A stretch of DNA of 64,000 bases, taken from Albibacillus kandeliae. GTDB taxonomy: Bacteria; Pseudomonadota; Alphaproteobacteria; Rhodobacterales; Rhodobacteraceae. The stretch lies in NCBI RefSeq assembly GCF_003116585.1, contig NZ_QEHM01000008.1:284906-348905 (forward strand), given 5' to 3'. Made by a program: the position numbers and the translations under genes. Positions 44,127-52,070 of this stretch are shown here, one piece after another (the first letter of the stretch is position 1; the number at the start of each line of letters is the position of its first letter). The notes beneath the pieces are model-generated. The model made no database searches. It saw nothing but the letters and a program-made list of their open reading frames with translations, and had not been told where the DNA came from.

Positions 44127-45431
44127 ATGGACATTCTGATGACAACCGGGGTCCTCGGCCTCGTCCTGCTGGTGCTGCTGGCCGGCGGGCTCTGGATCGG
44201 GCTCGCGCTGACCACGGTCGGCTTTGTCGCGATCCACTTCTTCACCCCCGCCCCCGCCGGTTCGATGATGGCGACCACCCTCTGGGACAACAGCTGGGGC
44301 TGGGCCCTGACCGCCCTGCCACTCTTTGTCTGGATGGGGGAAATCCTGTTCCGCGCAAAGCTATCCGAGGACATGTTCACCGGCCTCGCGCCCTGGCTCG
44401 ACCGGCTTCCGGGGCGCCTGCTCCACGTCAACATCGTCGGCTGCGGCGTGATGGCGGCGGTGGCCGGGTCCTCGGCCGTCACCTCGGCCACGGTGGGCCG
44501 GATGAGCCTGCCCGAGTTGAAACAGCGCGGCTACGACGAGAAGATGTCGATCGGCACGCTGGCCGGGTCCGGCACCCTCGGCCTGCTGATCCCGCCTTCC
44601 ATCATGATGATCGTCTACGGCATCTCCGCCCAGCAATCTATCTCGCGCCTGTTCATCGCCGGGATCGTGCCGGGCCTCCTCGTGATGGGGCTGTTCATGG
44701 GCTACGTGATGATCTGGTCGGCCTTCAACAGCCGCGCCATTCCGCCCGCCGGGCCACGCCTCCCCCTGCTCGAAAAGCTGCGGCTCTCGCGCCGCCTGAT
44801 CCCCGTGATGCTGCTGATCCTCGTCGTGATCGGCGCGATCTACGGCGGCATCGCCACCCCGACCGAGGCGGCGACTCTCGGTGTCTTCGGGGCGCTCGCC
44901 CTCGCCTGGACCTCGGGCTCCCTCTCGTGGGCCACCTTCGTCGAGAGCCTGATGGCGGCGACCCGGACCAGTTGCATGATCACCGCGATCATCCTCGGCG
45001 CGGCCTTCCTCTCGGTCGGCATGGCCTTCCTCGGCATCCCCGCCACCCTCGCCAAGTGGGTCGCCGCGCTCGAGCTCTCGCCCGCCATGCTGCTGGTCCT
45101 GCTGACGGTGATCTATATCATCCTCGGCTGCTTCCTCGAAGGCGCATCGATGATCGTGCTGACCACCTCCGTCGCCCTGCCGATGGTGGTTCAGGCCGGG
45201 TTCGACCCGATCTGGTTCGGCATCTACCTGATCGTGGTGGTCGAGATGGCCCAGATCACCCCGCCCGTCGGCTTCAACCTCTTCGTGCTGCACGGGATGA
45301 GCGGACGGGACATGTGGACCGTTACGAAATCCGCCGCGCCCTTCTTTGGCCTGCTGATCCTCGCCGTGGCCCTGCTGGGCGCCTTCCCGGGTCTCGTGAC
45401 CTTCCTGCCGAACCTGATGCTCTCCCGCTGA
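44127..45431 (+). CDS. dctM: TRAP transporter large permease DctM
   Basis: This 434-residue, 12-helix protein has DctM signatures (GSGTLGLLIPPSIMMIVYGI, ITPPVGFNLFVLHGM). A GGAAGG ribosome site precedes ATG 44127. It is the last gene of the operon and is followed by a bidirectional hairpin terminator. Confidence 0.92.
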   Translation: MDILMTTGVLGLVLLVLLAGGLWIGLALTTVGFVAIHFFTPAPAGSMMATTLWDNSWGWALTALPLFVWMGEILFRAKLSEDMFTGLAPWLDRLPGRLLHVNIVGCGVMAAVAGSSAVTSATVGRMSLPELKQRGYDEKMSIGTLAGSGTLGLLIPPSIMMIVYGISAQQSISRLFIAGIVPGLLVMGLFMGYVMIWSAFNSRAIPPAGPRLPLLEKLRLSRRLIPVMLLILVVIGAIYGGIATPTEAATLGVFGALALAWTSGSLSWATFVESLMAATRTSCMITAIILGAAFLSVGMAFLGIPATLAKWVAALELSPAMLLVLLTVIYIILGCFLEGASMIVLTTSVALPMVVQAGFDPIWFGIYLIVVVEMAQITPPVGFNLFVLHGMSGRDMWTVTKSAAPFFGLLILAVALLGAFPGLVTFLPNLMLSR

Positions 45432-45442
45432 GGCGGCCCGTG

Positions 45443-45468
45443 GGCTGGCGCTACCCAGTGCCAGCCCT
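45443..45468. terminator. Bidirectional hairpin terminator between convergent genes
   Basis: The arms GGGCTGGC (45443-45450) and GCCAGCCC (45461-45468) are perfect, and three further inner pairs (one G-U) leave a 4-base loop. It lies between the dctM stop (45431) and the convergent stop at 45475. Confidence 0.65.
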
Positions 45469-45474
45469 GCACCC

Positions 45475-45972
45475 TCAAATCCCCCTGTAGACCTCGATGC
45501 TGACGGGGTCGCCCGAGGTGTCGGCCAGCAGACCATGCGTGCTCGCGTCGCGGATGATCCGCTCCAGCACCGGGGGGCTCCCCGCGTCCGGCCACGCGAC
45601 CTGCAACAGAAACAGGTCCGCATCGCCGTCCGAACGCTGCGCCTGCACATGCGCGCGGGGCGCACTGTCGGCGACCGCGCCCGCGATCATCTGCGCCAGT
45701 TCCTCACCCCTCCCCGGCTGCGCCCGAAGCCGCGCCACGACAGTCTGCGCGCCCGGTCCGATGGTCAAACGTCCGATGGTCAGATCGTCGATCTCCAGCC
45801 TCCGCATCCGCGCGCGTCGCACCGACAGGCGCCCGACGGCCACGGCCCCGACCGCCACGGCGCCCAGCGCCACCGCTCCCAGCAGCATCGCCCCGAGGGA
45901 CGCCGCGCCCGCCGCCGCGGCCCCGGTCGCCACCGCACCGCTGCTGGCGTGTGTCTGCTCCCTGCGCCTCAT
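45475..45972 (-). CDS. Small protein with Ala/Gly/Val-repeat N-terminus and ABM-like C-terminus
   Basis: This 165-residue protein starts at ATG 45972, chosen because GGAGAG lies at good spacing; ATG 45978 is possible. Residues about 12-50 are a run of LGAVALGAVAVGA-type repeats, probably membrane-associated or a beta-solenoid. The C-terminal part (GRGEELAQMIAG, DADLFLLQVAWPD) looks like an antibiotic-biosynthesis-monooxygenase-type dimeric ferredoxin fold. Function unknown. Confidence 0.7.
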   Translation of the reverse strand: MRRREQTHASSGAVATGAAAAGAASLGAMLLGAVALGAVAVGAVAVGRLSVRRARMRRLEIDDLTIGRLTIGPGAQTVVARLRAQPGRGEELAQMIAGAVADSAPRAHVQAQRSDGDADLFLLQVAWPDAGSPPVLERIIRDASTHGLLADTSGDPVSIEVYRGI

Positions 45973-46056
45973 GCCCATCTCTCCACTTCACCTCTCCGCC
46001 CCTGGTGGCCCCGGTCGCTCCAACCTCCAACAAGCTCACGCAGCCGCGCCGTGCGA

Positions 46057-47205
46057 TCAGGGCGTTTTGGGCGGCCATTCATCGTGCGCTTCCCGCATCA
46101 GGGTCTCGAAATCATCGCACTTGTGGAGATGCCAGAAGCCAAAGGCAGCCAGACGGCGGCCAGCCTCGCTGTCGGAGGGATAATGCACGCCCAGAACCTC
46201 GCGGTTGCGGGCGATCCGGCGGGCGATGTCCTGCATGGGATCGCGGATAACGTCCTTTGTCTTGTCATTCTCCTCCTTCAGCGTCGTGCGCATCTTGCGG
46301 ACGAAGGGAATGGTGGAGAGCGCCAGCGCCACCATGTAGGCCTCGGTCGCATGGGCGCTGGGAAAGCTCGCGTGACCCGGGTTGGGGATCGGCGGCATCA
46401 GCGCGGGTGCCAACTGCGACGGACGCGGGCGATTGAACCGGCCCTTGTAGTGTTGTGCCAGAAAATGCGCGACGCGCATCACCGCCCCGATGGCGAGCGT
46501 GGTCTTGGGATGGGTGCTGCGACTGAACGGCAGGGCCCCGCGAAAGTAGGTGGCGATGCCCTGTCTCTGGGCCAGCGCCTCGGCCAGCGCGCCACCACGG
46601 TACTCCACCATGCTCAGCAGTTCGATCAACTCGTCCTTCAGGATATAGGGCTGGGGATTGGTTCCCAGTCCATCCGTCGCAGGCTCTGCCTCGGTGCCCA
46701 GCCCCGTCCAGGCATCAAAGGTCAGGCTCTGCGCCTGGAAGATGGTCTTGCCGGCGAGAGTGGTCGTGTTGACGGTCGGCAAGGGCCAGTGCTGCCAGCC
46801 ATCAAGGGCTCCGGTCAGGGTGGTCGGGGCCGTGCGCAGTCTCACGAAATCGGCCAGCACCAGTTCGGCATAGTATTCGGTCGACCAATGGCTCTCGGGA
46901 AAGCCCCGGCCCGTCACGAAGTTGTAGATCTCGTGCAGCTTGGCATAGCGCTTGTCGCCGGGGCCCGGATCATCATGCACCCAGCCCTCCGGGTTCGTCG
47001 CGGGCCAGAGGTCGCCCTGCCACCACTGCAGGTCCTTCGCCGCCGGGGCGTGTTTCCCCGGCTGGGTATAGGGAGAAATGCCGATGGGGCGCGGGCCCCG
47101 TCCGCCGGAACCCCCGCCGGGGCCGCCCAGCGCGTCGAGCGCATCGAGGGCATCCAAGGCGTCCAGCGCGTCCAAGGCGTCTAAACCGTCTGCAGTACCA
47201 GGCAT
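46057..47205 (-). CDS. Vanadium-dependent haloperoxidase / PAP2-like protein
   Basis: This 382-residue protein has the three PAP2/haloperoxidase active-site blocks in its C-terminal half: K-x6-RP (KGRFNRPRP), the PSxH block (FPSAHATEA) and the SR-like-x-H block (ARRIARNREVLGVHYPSD). These bind vanadate or phosphate. The N-terminus has six LDA repeats followed by a Gly-rich linker and no signal peptide. AAAGGA precedes the start. It lies 41 bases after the cyclase gene. Halide oxidation and phosphatase activity cannot be told apart here. Confidence 0.8.
   Translation of the reverse strand: MPGTADGLDALDALDALDALDALDALGGPGGGSGGRGPRPIGISPYTQPGKHAPAAKDLQWWQGDLWPATNPEGWVHDDPGPGDKRYAKLHEIYNFVTGRGFPESHWSTEYYAELVLADFVRLRTAPTTLTGALDGWQHWPLPTVNTTTLAGKTIFQAQSLTFDAWTGLGTEAEPATDGLGTNPQPYILKDELIELLSMVEYRGGALAEALAQRQGIATYFRGALPFSRSTHPKTTLAIGAVMRVAHFLAQHYKGRFNRPRPSQLAPALMPPIPNPGHASFPSAHATEAYMVALALSTIPFVRKMRTTLKEENDKTKDVIRDPMQDIARRIARNREVLGVHYPSDSEAGRRLAAFGFWHLHKCDDFETLMREAHDEWPPKTP
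47112..47190 (-). repeat. In-frame 9-base coding repeats (Leu-Asp-Ala)
   Basis: About seven 9-base units with the form GCGTCCAAG/GCGTCGAGC, on the plus strand, encode LDA repeats at the N-terminus of the haloperoxidase-like protein. Copies differ slightly, so the array could change in length by slippage. Confidence 0.65.
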
Positions 47206-47246
47206 GGAGTATCCTTTCGTGATGACGAATGTTCAGCTTCAGAAAT

Positions 47247-49022
47247 TCAGTCCGCGATCCCCGCTGCACGGAAATGTTCGATCAATGCGTCGGTGCGCCA
47301 ATCCTCGGCAAAGGGCGGTCGACCCTTGCGATAGCGCGATAATCTGAAATCGGGTTCGACCCTCATGAGGTGCTCGGCATGCAAACGCGCCGCGTCGAGA
47401 TCGCCCGCCGCCGACGTTGCCACCACCAGCACCTTGATCGTGTTGGAGTAATTCGGGTTCTCCGCCAGCGACCGCCGCCCCCAGCGTTCGGCCTCGTCAT
47501 AGGTGCCGTTGACGTAACAGGCCAGGGCCAGGAACGAAAAGAACTGGAACAGCTGCTCGTCGAAGGGCGACAGGCGCAGCGCCTTCTCCGCCTCCTGCCG
47601 CGCCTCCTCGCCGCGCCCGAGAAAGCTGAGGGTCACACTGCGCAGTGTATGGGCGATGGGGTTGTTCGGACCAGCCGCCACCGCGCGGTCGAGATAGTCG
47701 ATCGCGGTGTCGTAGTCGCGCGCCGTATAGGCCGTGACATGCCCGAAGGACGCCAGCGCCAGTGCATTGCGCCGGTCGAGCCGGATGGCGCGCTGCGCCG
47801 AGGCAAGCGCCGCCGCGCTGTCCGCCGCAGGGTCCTCCGACCACCCCTGCCCCACGCGGATCGTGTACCACCTCGCCAGCCACGCGTGGGGGTTGGCAAA
47901 CCCCGGATCGGCGGCAATGGCAGCCTCCAGATAGGTGCGCGCGGCCTCGAAGTCGGTGCGGTTCAGGCTCGAGACCTTGTCGAGCGCCCGCAGCATCTGT
48001 TCATAGGCGGTAAAGTTCCCCGGCGGGCGGCGGAGCGCGCGCCGCAGCGTGTCGCGCTTCACCTCCGGGGCGATCATCGCCACAATCTTCTCGATCAGCT
48101 GGTCCTGCACATGAAACAGCGCATCGGCGGCGAACCGGGATCGCTCCGTTGTCACCACCATGCCGGTGCGGGTCTCAATCAGCTCCACCTCGGTCCGCAG
48201 GTGCCCCGGGCTGCGCTGCAACGACCCGCAGACAAGGTAGTCGACGCCCAGCGCCTCCCCTATGTCGCTCGGGCCCAGTTCCGCATGTGCGCCAAGCGCC
48301 CGCACGGAAGACTGCGCGATCACGTCCAGTTCCTGCACTCCGCCCAGCGACGCGATCAGGTCATCGACCACCCCGTTCAGGAAATACGGGTCTTCCATGT
48401 CCGAGGAGAACGGCAGCACCGCGATCGAAGGCAGGCGCTGCCCGCTCCGCGTCACCTGATCGGCAAAACTGCGCGCATCGACCGTCAGGTACCAAGCTTC
48501 GACCGGCTTTTCGATGTTCTTCAGCCGCAGCGTACCCGCCGGGGCAAGCTGAAGGTCGGAGGTATCGGAGAGCCTGTCGCGCAACTCCCGGGTGATCACG
48601 ATCCCGCCGGGGCGCGCGTGGTGTTCCAGCCGGGCCGCCACGTTCACGCTGTCCCCGTAGATATCGCCCTCGGCGTCGTGGATGACAGCGCCAAAGTTCA
48701 GCGCGATCCGCATCCTCAGACCCTCGCCGCGCGCCCGCGCCTCCCGCTGCAGCGCCGTCGCCCATGCCAGCGCGGCCGCCGCGGTCGCAAAGGTCGCAAG
48801 TACCCCGTCTCCGGTCGATTTCACGAAGGTCCCGCCATGCGCCTCCAGCAGCGGCATCACGAGGCCAAAGCGCAGGGTTTCCCACTGGTCGAAGGTGGTC
48901 AGCTCGTCGCTGCTCATCAGCTTGGAGAAACCGACGATATCGAGAAAGGCGATGGCGCACGTCTTGTACCGCGCATCTGCGTCGCGAGTTTCAGTGATCC
49001 TGAGGTTGACGTCCCTGATCAC
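47247..49022 (-). CDS. Class III adenylate cyclase with TolB-like and TPR regions
   Basis: The protein is 591 residues from GTG 49022 (TTG 49079 is an alternative). The N-terminal cyclase domain keeps both metal aspartates (AFLDIVGFSK and KSTGDGV), the adenine-selecting Lys before TGD, and the Asn/Arg pair (SVNVAARLE). A middle segment (SIAVLPFSSDMEDPYF...) is TolB/SARP-associated-like, and from about residue 320 several TPR repeats follow. No membrane helix. It should make cAMP in response to protein contacts. It is divergent from an unusual subtilase. Confidence 0.85.
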   Translation of the reverse strand: MIRDVNLRITETRDADARYKTCAIAFLDIVGFSKLMSSDELTTFDQWETLRFGLVMPLLEAHGGTFVKSTGDGVLATFATAAAALAWATALQREARARGEGLRMRIALNFGAVIHDAEGDIYGDSVNVAARLEHHARPGGIVITRELRDRLSDTSDLQLAPAGTLRLKNIEKPVEAWYLTVDARSFADQVTRSGQRLPSIAVLPFSSDMEDPYFLNGVVDDLIASLGGVQELDVIAQSSVRALGAHAELGPSDIGEALGVDYLVCGSLQRSPGHLRTEVELIETRTGMVVTTERSRFAADALFHVQDQLIEKIVAMIAPEVKRDTLRRALRRPPGNFTAYEQMLRALDKVSSLNRTDFEAARTYLEAAIAADPGFANPHAWLARWYTIRVGQGWSEDPAADSAAALASAQRAIRLDRRNALALASFGHVTAYTARDYDTAIDYLDRAVAAGPNNPIAHTLRSVTLSFLGRGEEARQEAEKALRLSPFDEQLFQFFSFLALACYVNGTYDEAERWGRRSLAENPNYSNTIKVLVVATSAAGDLDAARLHAEHLMRVEPDFRLSRYRKGRPPFAEDWRTDALIEHFRAAGIAD

Positions 49023-49159
49023 AATGGCTCTCGACGACCGGATCGCTCCGGCGCCCCCGAAAAGAATGCAAATTCGCAAAATCCTAGGTCTTAGTATACA
49101 ATCAAAGGGCGATTCATGAAATCTAACTCTTTTGGACTGGCGCCGGGGAGGTCACTTCG
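49023..49159. promoter_or_regulatory. Divergent control region between cyclase and subtilase
   Basis: This 137-base gap is A/T-rich around 49065-49120, unlike the flanking genes, and must hold both promoters. No clear dyad was found. Confidence 0.4.
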
Positions 49160-50671
49160 ATGGATACGCCGGAATACGTTCTCCTGTACGAAGACCCGCA
49201 AACCGTGGTGGACCAGCTGCGGGCAGATGTCGGCCCCGACCTCATAAGCTTCTTCACGTCCTCGAACGAACTGGACTTCCTCGACCTGCTGACGCCCGAC
49301 GCCCTCGCCAAGGTCAACCTCAAGTTCGGCGCGAACCAGTTGATCGGGGACAACTTCCGCGACAGCGACGTCGACGGTGGCGACACCCCGACCCCCATCG
49401 GGCTCGTCATCGCCGCCTCGACCCCCAACCCCAACAGGTTCTTCGCCTACGACCCCGACACCGGCTTTGCCGAGGAGGACGCGCGACCGCGCGGGGCCTT
49501 CGTGCCGCTCAGGGCCGACCCCGGCATCCTGAAGGACTTCGTCGTGCCGGTGACCGGGCTGAGGATCAACTTTGCCGCGGATGGCGCCCCCGCACAGCAG
49601 CACCGCGACCCCGGACGGCACGGCGGCGCGACATTCCAGCGCCGCACCGAGGCCCTCGCAAGGATCGGCAGAACCGCCGCGCCCGAACGCAAGAACCGGG
49701 TCCATGTGTTTGTCGTCGATCAGGGGATGGACGCCCATTACGTGAATGAACTCGGCGGCCCCGGCACCTATCGCGGCGTGGTCTGGGACACCTATCCCAT
49801 AATCGGCCCGACCGGCATGACCGTACCGCTCTCGCCCAAGCCACAAACCGGTGAACTGCCGCTCGAGCACCGCCACCGGTACCGGTCCATGCCCAACTGG
49901 CACGCCCACATGATCGTGCGCAACATCCTGTCAGTCGCCGGCGACAACCGCGGGCTCGAAGATGACGACGATCCCTGGATCAGGTTCTATGACGTGCCCG
50001 TCATTCCCAACCGGGTCGGCGCGGTCATCGGCACCGCGCTGCAACTCCTTCTGCAGGCCCTCGCCATCTGGTCCAAGAAGGACCAACTCTCCGACCCCGA
50101 AAACCTCGACCGCTTCATTATCGTGAACGCCTGGGGCGTTAAGAACCGTCTGCGGGAAAGCCCCCTCGGCAGCCTGACCGACAGAGAGGCTCACCCGCTC
50201 AACAACATCGTCCAGACATTGGCCGGTCAGGAGGGCGTGGCCGTGGTCTTCGCCGCGGGCAACACCGGCCAGTTCACGCCCGACCCCGAGGCCAGCGCCT
50301 ATGATCGCGGCCCGGGCCGGGGCATCTGGTATCCGAACCGGCTGGCGAACGTGCTGAACGCCGGGGCCTGCGACACCACCGGCAAATGGATCGGCGCCTC
50401 GTCGCAGGGCGCGCCGGAGGTCCCCATCGGCAGCGCTCCGCAGCCGCTCTTCTGCACCCCCTCCTACTTCCGCGAAGACCTCGATGCGCATGTCATGAAC
50501 ACCGGCAGCTCCGCCAGTTGCGGGCTGCTGGCCGGCCTGATCGCCGCGCGATGGCGGCAGGACCCCAAGGCGCTCAACGTGACGGCGGCACGGGCCGCCG
50601 CGCGCCGGTACGGACACAGCGCACAAAGCACGCGCCTTGGCTGGGGTGTCCCGCAGGACGGAACCTTCTGA
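49160..50671 (+). CDS. Divergent S8 subtilisin-like serine protease
   Basis: This 503-residue protein has a recognisable but altered subtilase triad: Asp187 (VFVVDQGMD), His250 (NWHAHMIV), oxyanion Asn368 (AAGNTG) and Ser451 (TGSSAS, for GTSMA). The first 180 residues are a domain I do not recognise. No signal peptide, so it acts in the cytoplasm. It is divergent from a cyclase/TPR gene. The normal HGTHVAG and GTSMAxP motifs are weakened, so specificity may be narrow. Confidence 0.8.
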   Translation: MDTPEYVLLYEDPQTVVDQLRADVGPDLISFFTSSNELDFLDLLTPDALAKVNLKFGANQLIGDNFRDSDVDGGDTPTPIGLVIAASTPNPNRFFAYDPDTGFAEEDARPRGAFVPLRADPGILKDFVVPVTGLRINFAADGAPAQQHRDPGRHGGATFQRRTEALARIGRTAAPERKNRVHVFVVDQGMDAHYVNELGGPGTYRGVVWDTYPIIGPTGMTVPLSPKPQTGELPLEHRHRYRSMPNWHAHMIVRNILSVAGDNRGLEDDDDPWIRFYDVPVIPNRVGAVIGTALQLLLQALAIWSKKDQLSDPENLDRFIIVNAWGVKNRLRESPLGSLTDREAHPLNNIVQTLAGQEGVAVVFAAGNTGQFTPDPEASAYDRGPGRGIWYPNRLANVLNAGACDTTGKWIGASSQGAPEVPIGSAPQPLFCTPSYFREDLDAHVMNTGSSASCGLLAGLIAARWRQDPKALNVTAARAAARRYGHSAQSTRLGWGVPQDGTF

Positions 50672-50720
50672 TTTCGGGAGGCGGGAGCGCGACAGTCCTG
50701 CATGGCTGTCGCCAAGGTCG

Positions 50721-50744
50721 GCCGCCGCTGAGTGAGGCGGCGGC
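50721..50744 (+). terminator. Hairpin after the subtilase gene
   Basis: The arms GCCGCCGC and GCGGCGGC enclose an 8-base loop, 50 bases past the stop. No U run is present. Confidence 0.45.
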
Positions 50745-50823
50745 ACGACGGAACGCAAATCCGAACCCGCTGATCCTGCATCACCTGAAATGATGACGCC
50801 CAATCAGCGGTGCAATTCGGAAA

Positions 50824-51135
50824 TCAGACGGCCATGTCTTCCGGTGCGGCACCGGCGGCAATCTTGTCCTTGAACCATTGCGGCTGGCGACCACGGCCAG
50901 ACCATTCGTCCTCGGCATTCTCGGGATTGCGGAATTTCGCGGGCGATTTCGGTTTCGCGATCTTCGCCTCGGTCAGGTCGCCAAGATCAAAACCATGCTG
51001 CGCCGCCGCGGCCTTTGCCGCCTCCAGCGCAGCCTTGCGCTGACGCGCATCCACGCTCTTCAGCGCCTTCTGCGCATCCTTGATCAGCGTTTCAAGCTCG
51101 CCCTTCGTCATCTTTTCGAGGTCAGCCAGAGTCAT
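50824..51135 (-). CDS. H-NS family DNA-binding protein (HvrA-like)
   Basis: This 103-residue protein has an N-terminal coiled-coil dimerisation part (LADLEKMTKGELETLIKDAQKAL) and the C-terminal AT-hook-like H-NS motif (NPENAEDEWSGRGRQPQWF). Start ATG 51135 with AAAGG upstream; an N-terminal extension would lack support. Such proteins silence A/T-rich, often foreign, DNA. It is next to the most A/T-rich stretch of the window. Confidence 0.9.
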   Translation of the reverse strand: MTLADLEKMTKGELETLIKDAQKALKSVDARQRKAALEAAKAAAAQHGFDLGDLTEAKIAKPKSPAKFRNPENAEDEWSGRGRQPQWFKDKIAAGAAPEDMAV

Positions 51136-52018
51136 TGTAGTCAGCCTTTCGTGTGAGTGGTGTTTCGGGGAAACAAAAGCTCCCCTATTTGGAAATGCAA
51201 TTCCGCTCCATGACCCATTCGCAATCCCTACGCAACTCCATCGGCAATTTCCCGCTCGCGACGATCTCTTTGCTCTCCCGCCGCTGCTCATTTTCTAATC
51301 ATTTTTGGTGTGCCATACGGGCATCACGCAACCGCAGGGCACGGTTGAACGCTGAAACTCCAGCCTCACACACAAATCTTAACCGTTCAGAAACAGGTCA
51401 CTAACCATCGAAACCCTGACCCGAATGACACCTAACCAAGGCATGTGAGGCCGCCATTAATTAATTCCATCGGAAAAATATATTTTACCTCGAAACGCGA
51501 TCCCTGACCGAAAATAAAGAACAGCCGAGCGCATCTCCCAGGAATTCCATACAGACCCCGACAGAGATTCGGAGGTCTTATTCCGACGCCCGAAACCGGA
51601 GGCAGGCGTGACCGCAGGGCAATGGCTGCCGGGAGGACGTGGCACCGCAGCAGACGATCAAATCCGCCCGTCGCCCAGGTCGTCACATGAACAGGTCGAA
51701 TTTACACGGCCCCGACCTCACAGACCAGTTCCTCAGCATACGAGCGAACATAATGCGCTGACAAATGCAATTAGTTTCCAAGGCAAATAATTAAGCCTGG
51801 ATTTATGCTCCCCTTGATTGTCATCGTTGGTGGCCCCTCAGATAGATGACCAATCACACCCTGCCTGCGGCCTTCGGCCAAAACTTGTCCTGCCGATAGA
51901 CTTGAAACCGGGAGTGCCGCCTCTCAAGACGATCTTGAATCCATGCCAGATTTCCACATCAGACCGAAACGCTGCAGTTTCCCTCCCCGCAATCGAAACA
52001 CCTGTGTTTAAGAAAATC
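51136..52018. other. 883-base A/T-rich gap with no credible gene
   Basis: This stretch has runs such as TTAATTAATT and AAATATATTTTACC near 51457-51488 and much lower GC than flanking DNA. Short open frames occur on both strands but none has family features or a good ribosome site. It may be an H-NS-bound control region or decayed mobile DNA. Confidence 0.6.
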
Positions 52019-52049
52019 ACCCGCGCGCGGCAGCTCTCCGCGCGCGGGT
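52019..52049. terminator. Strong bidirectional terminator
   Basis: Arms of 11-12 bases, CCCGCGCGCGG and CCGCGCGCGGG, surround CAGCTCT. A T-run follows on the plus strand (TTTCTT) and a matching U-run (ATTTTCTT) on the minus strand. It ends the orphan gene whose stop is at 52071. Confidence 0.85.
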
Positions 52050-52070
52050 TTCTTGGGCTCTGAAACGCGT

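Noticed and set aside
51432..51686. 84-codon open frame in the A/T-rich gap
   Set aside because: No good ribosome site and no recognisable pattern; composition follows the surrounding non-coding DNA.
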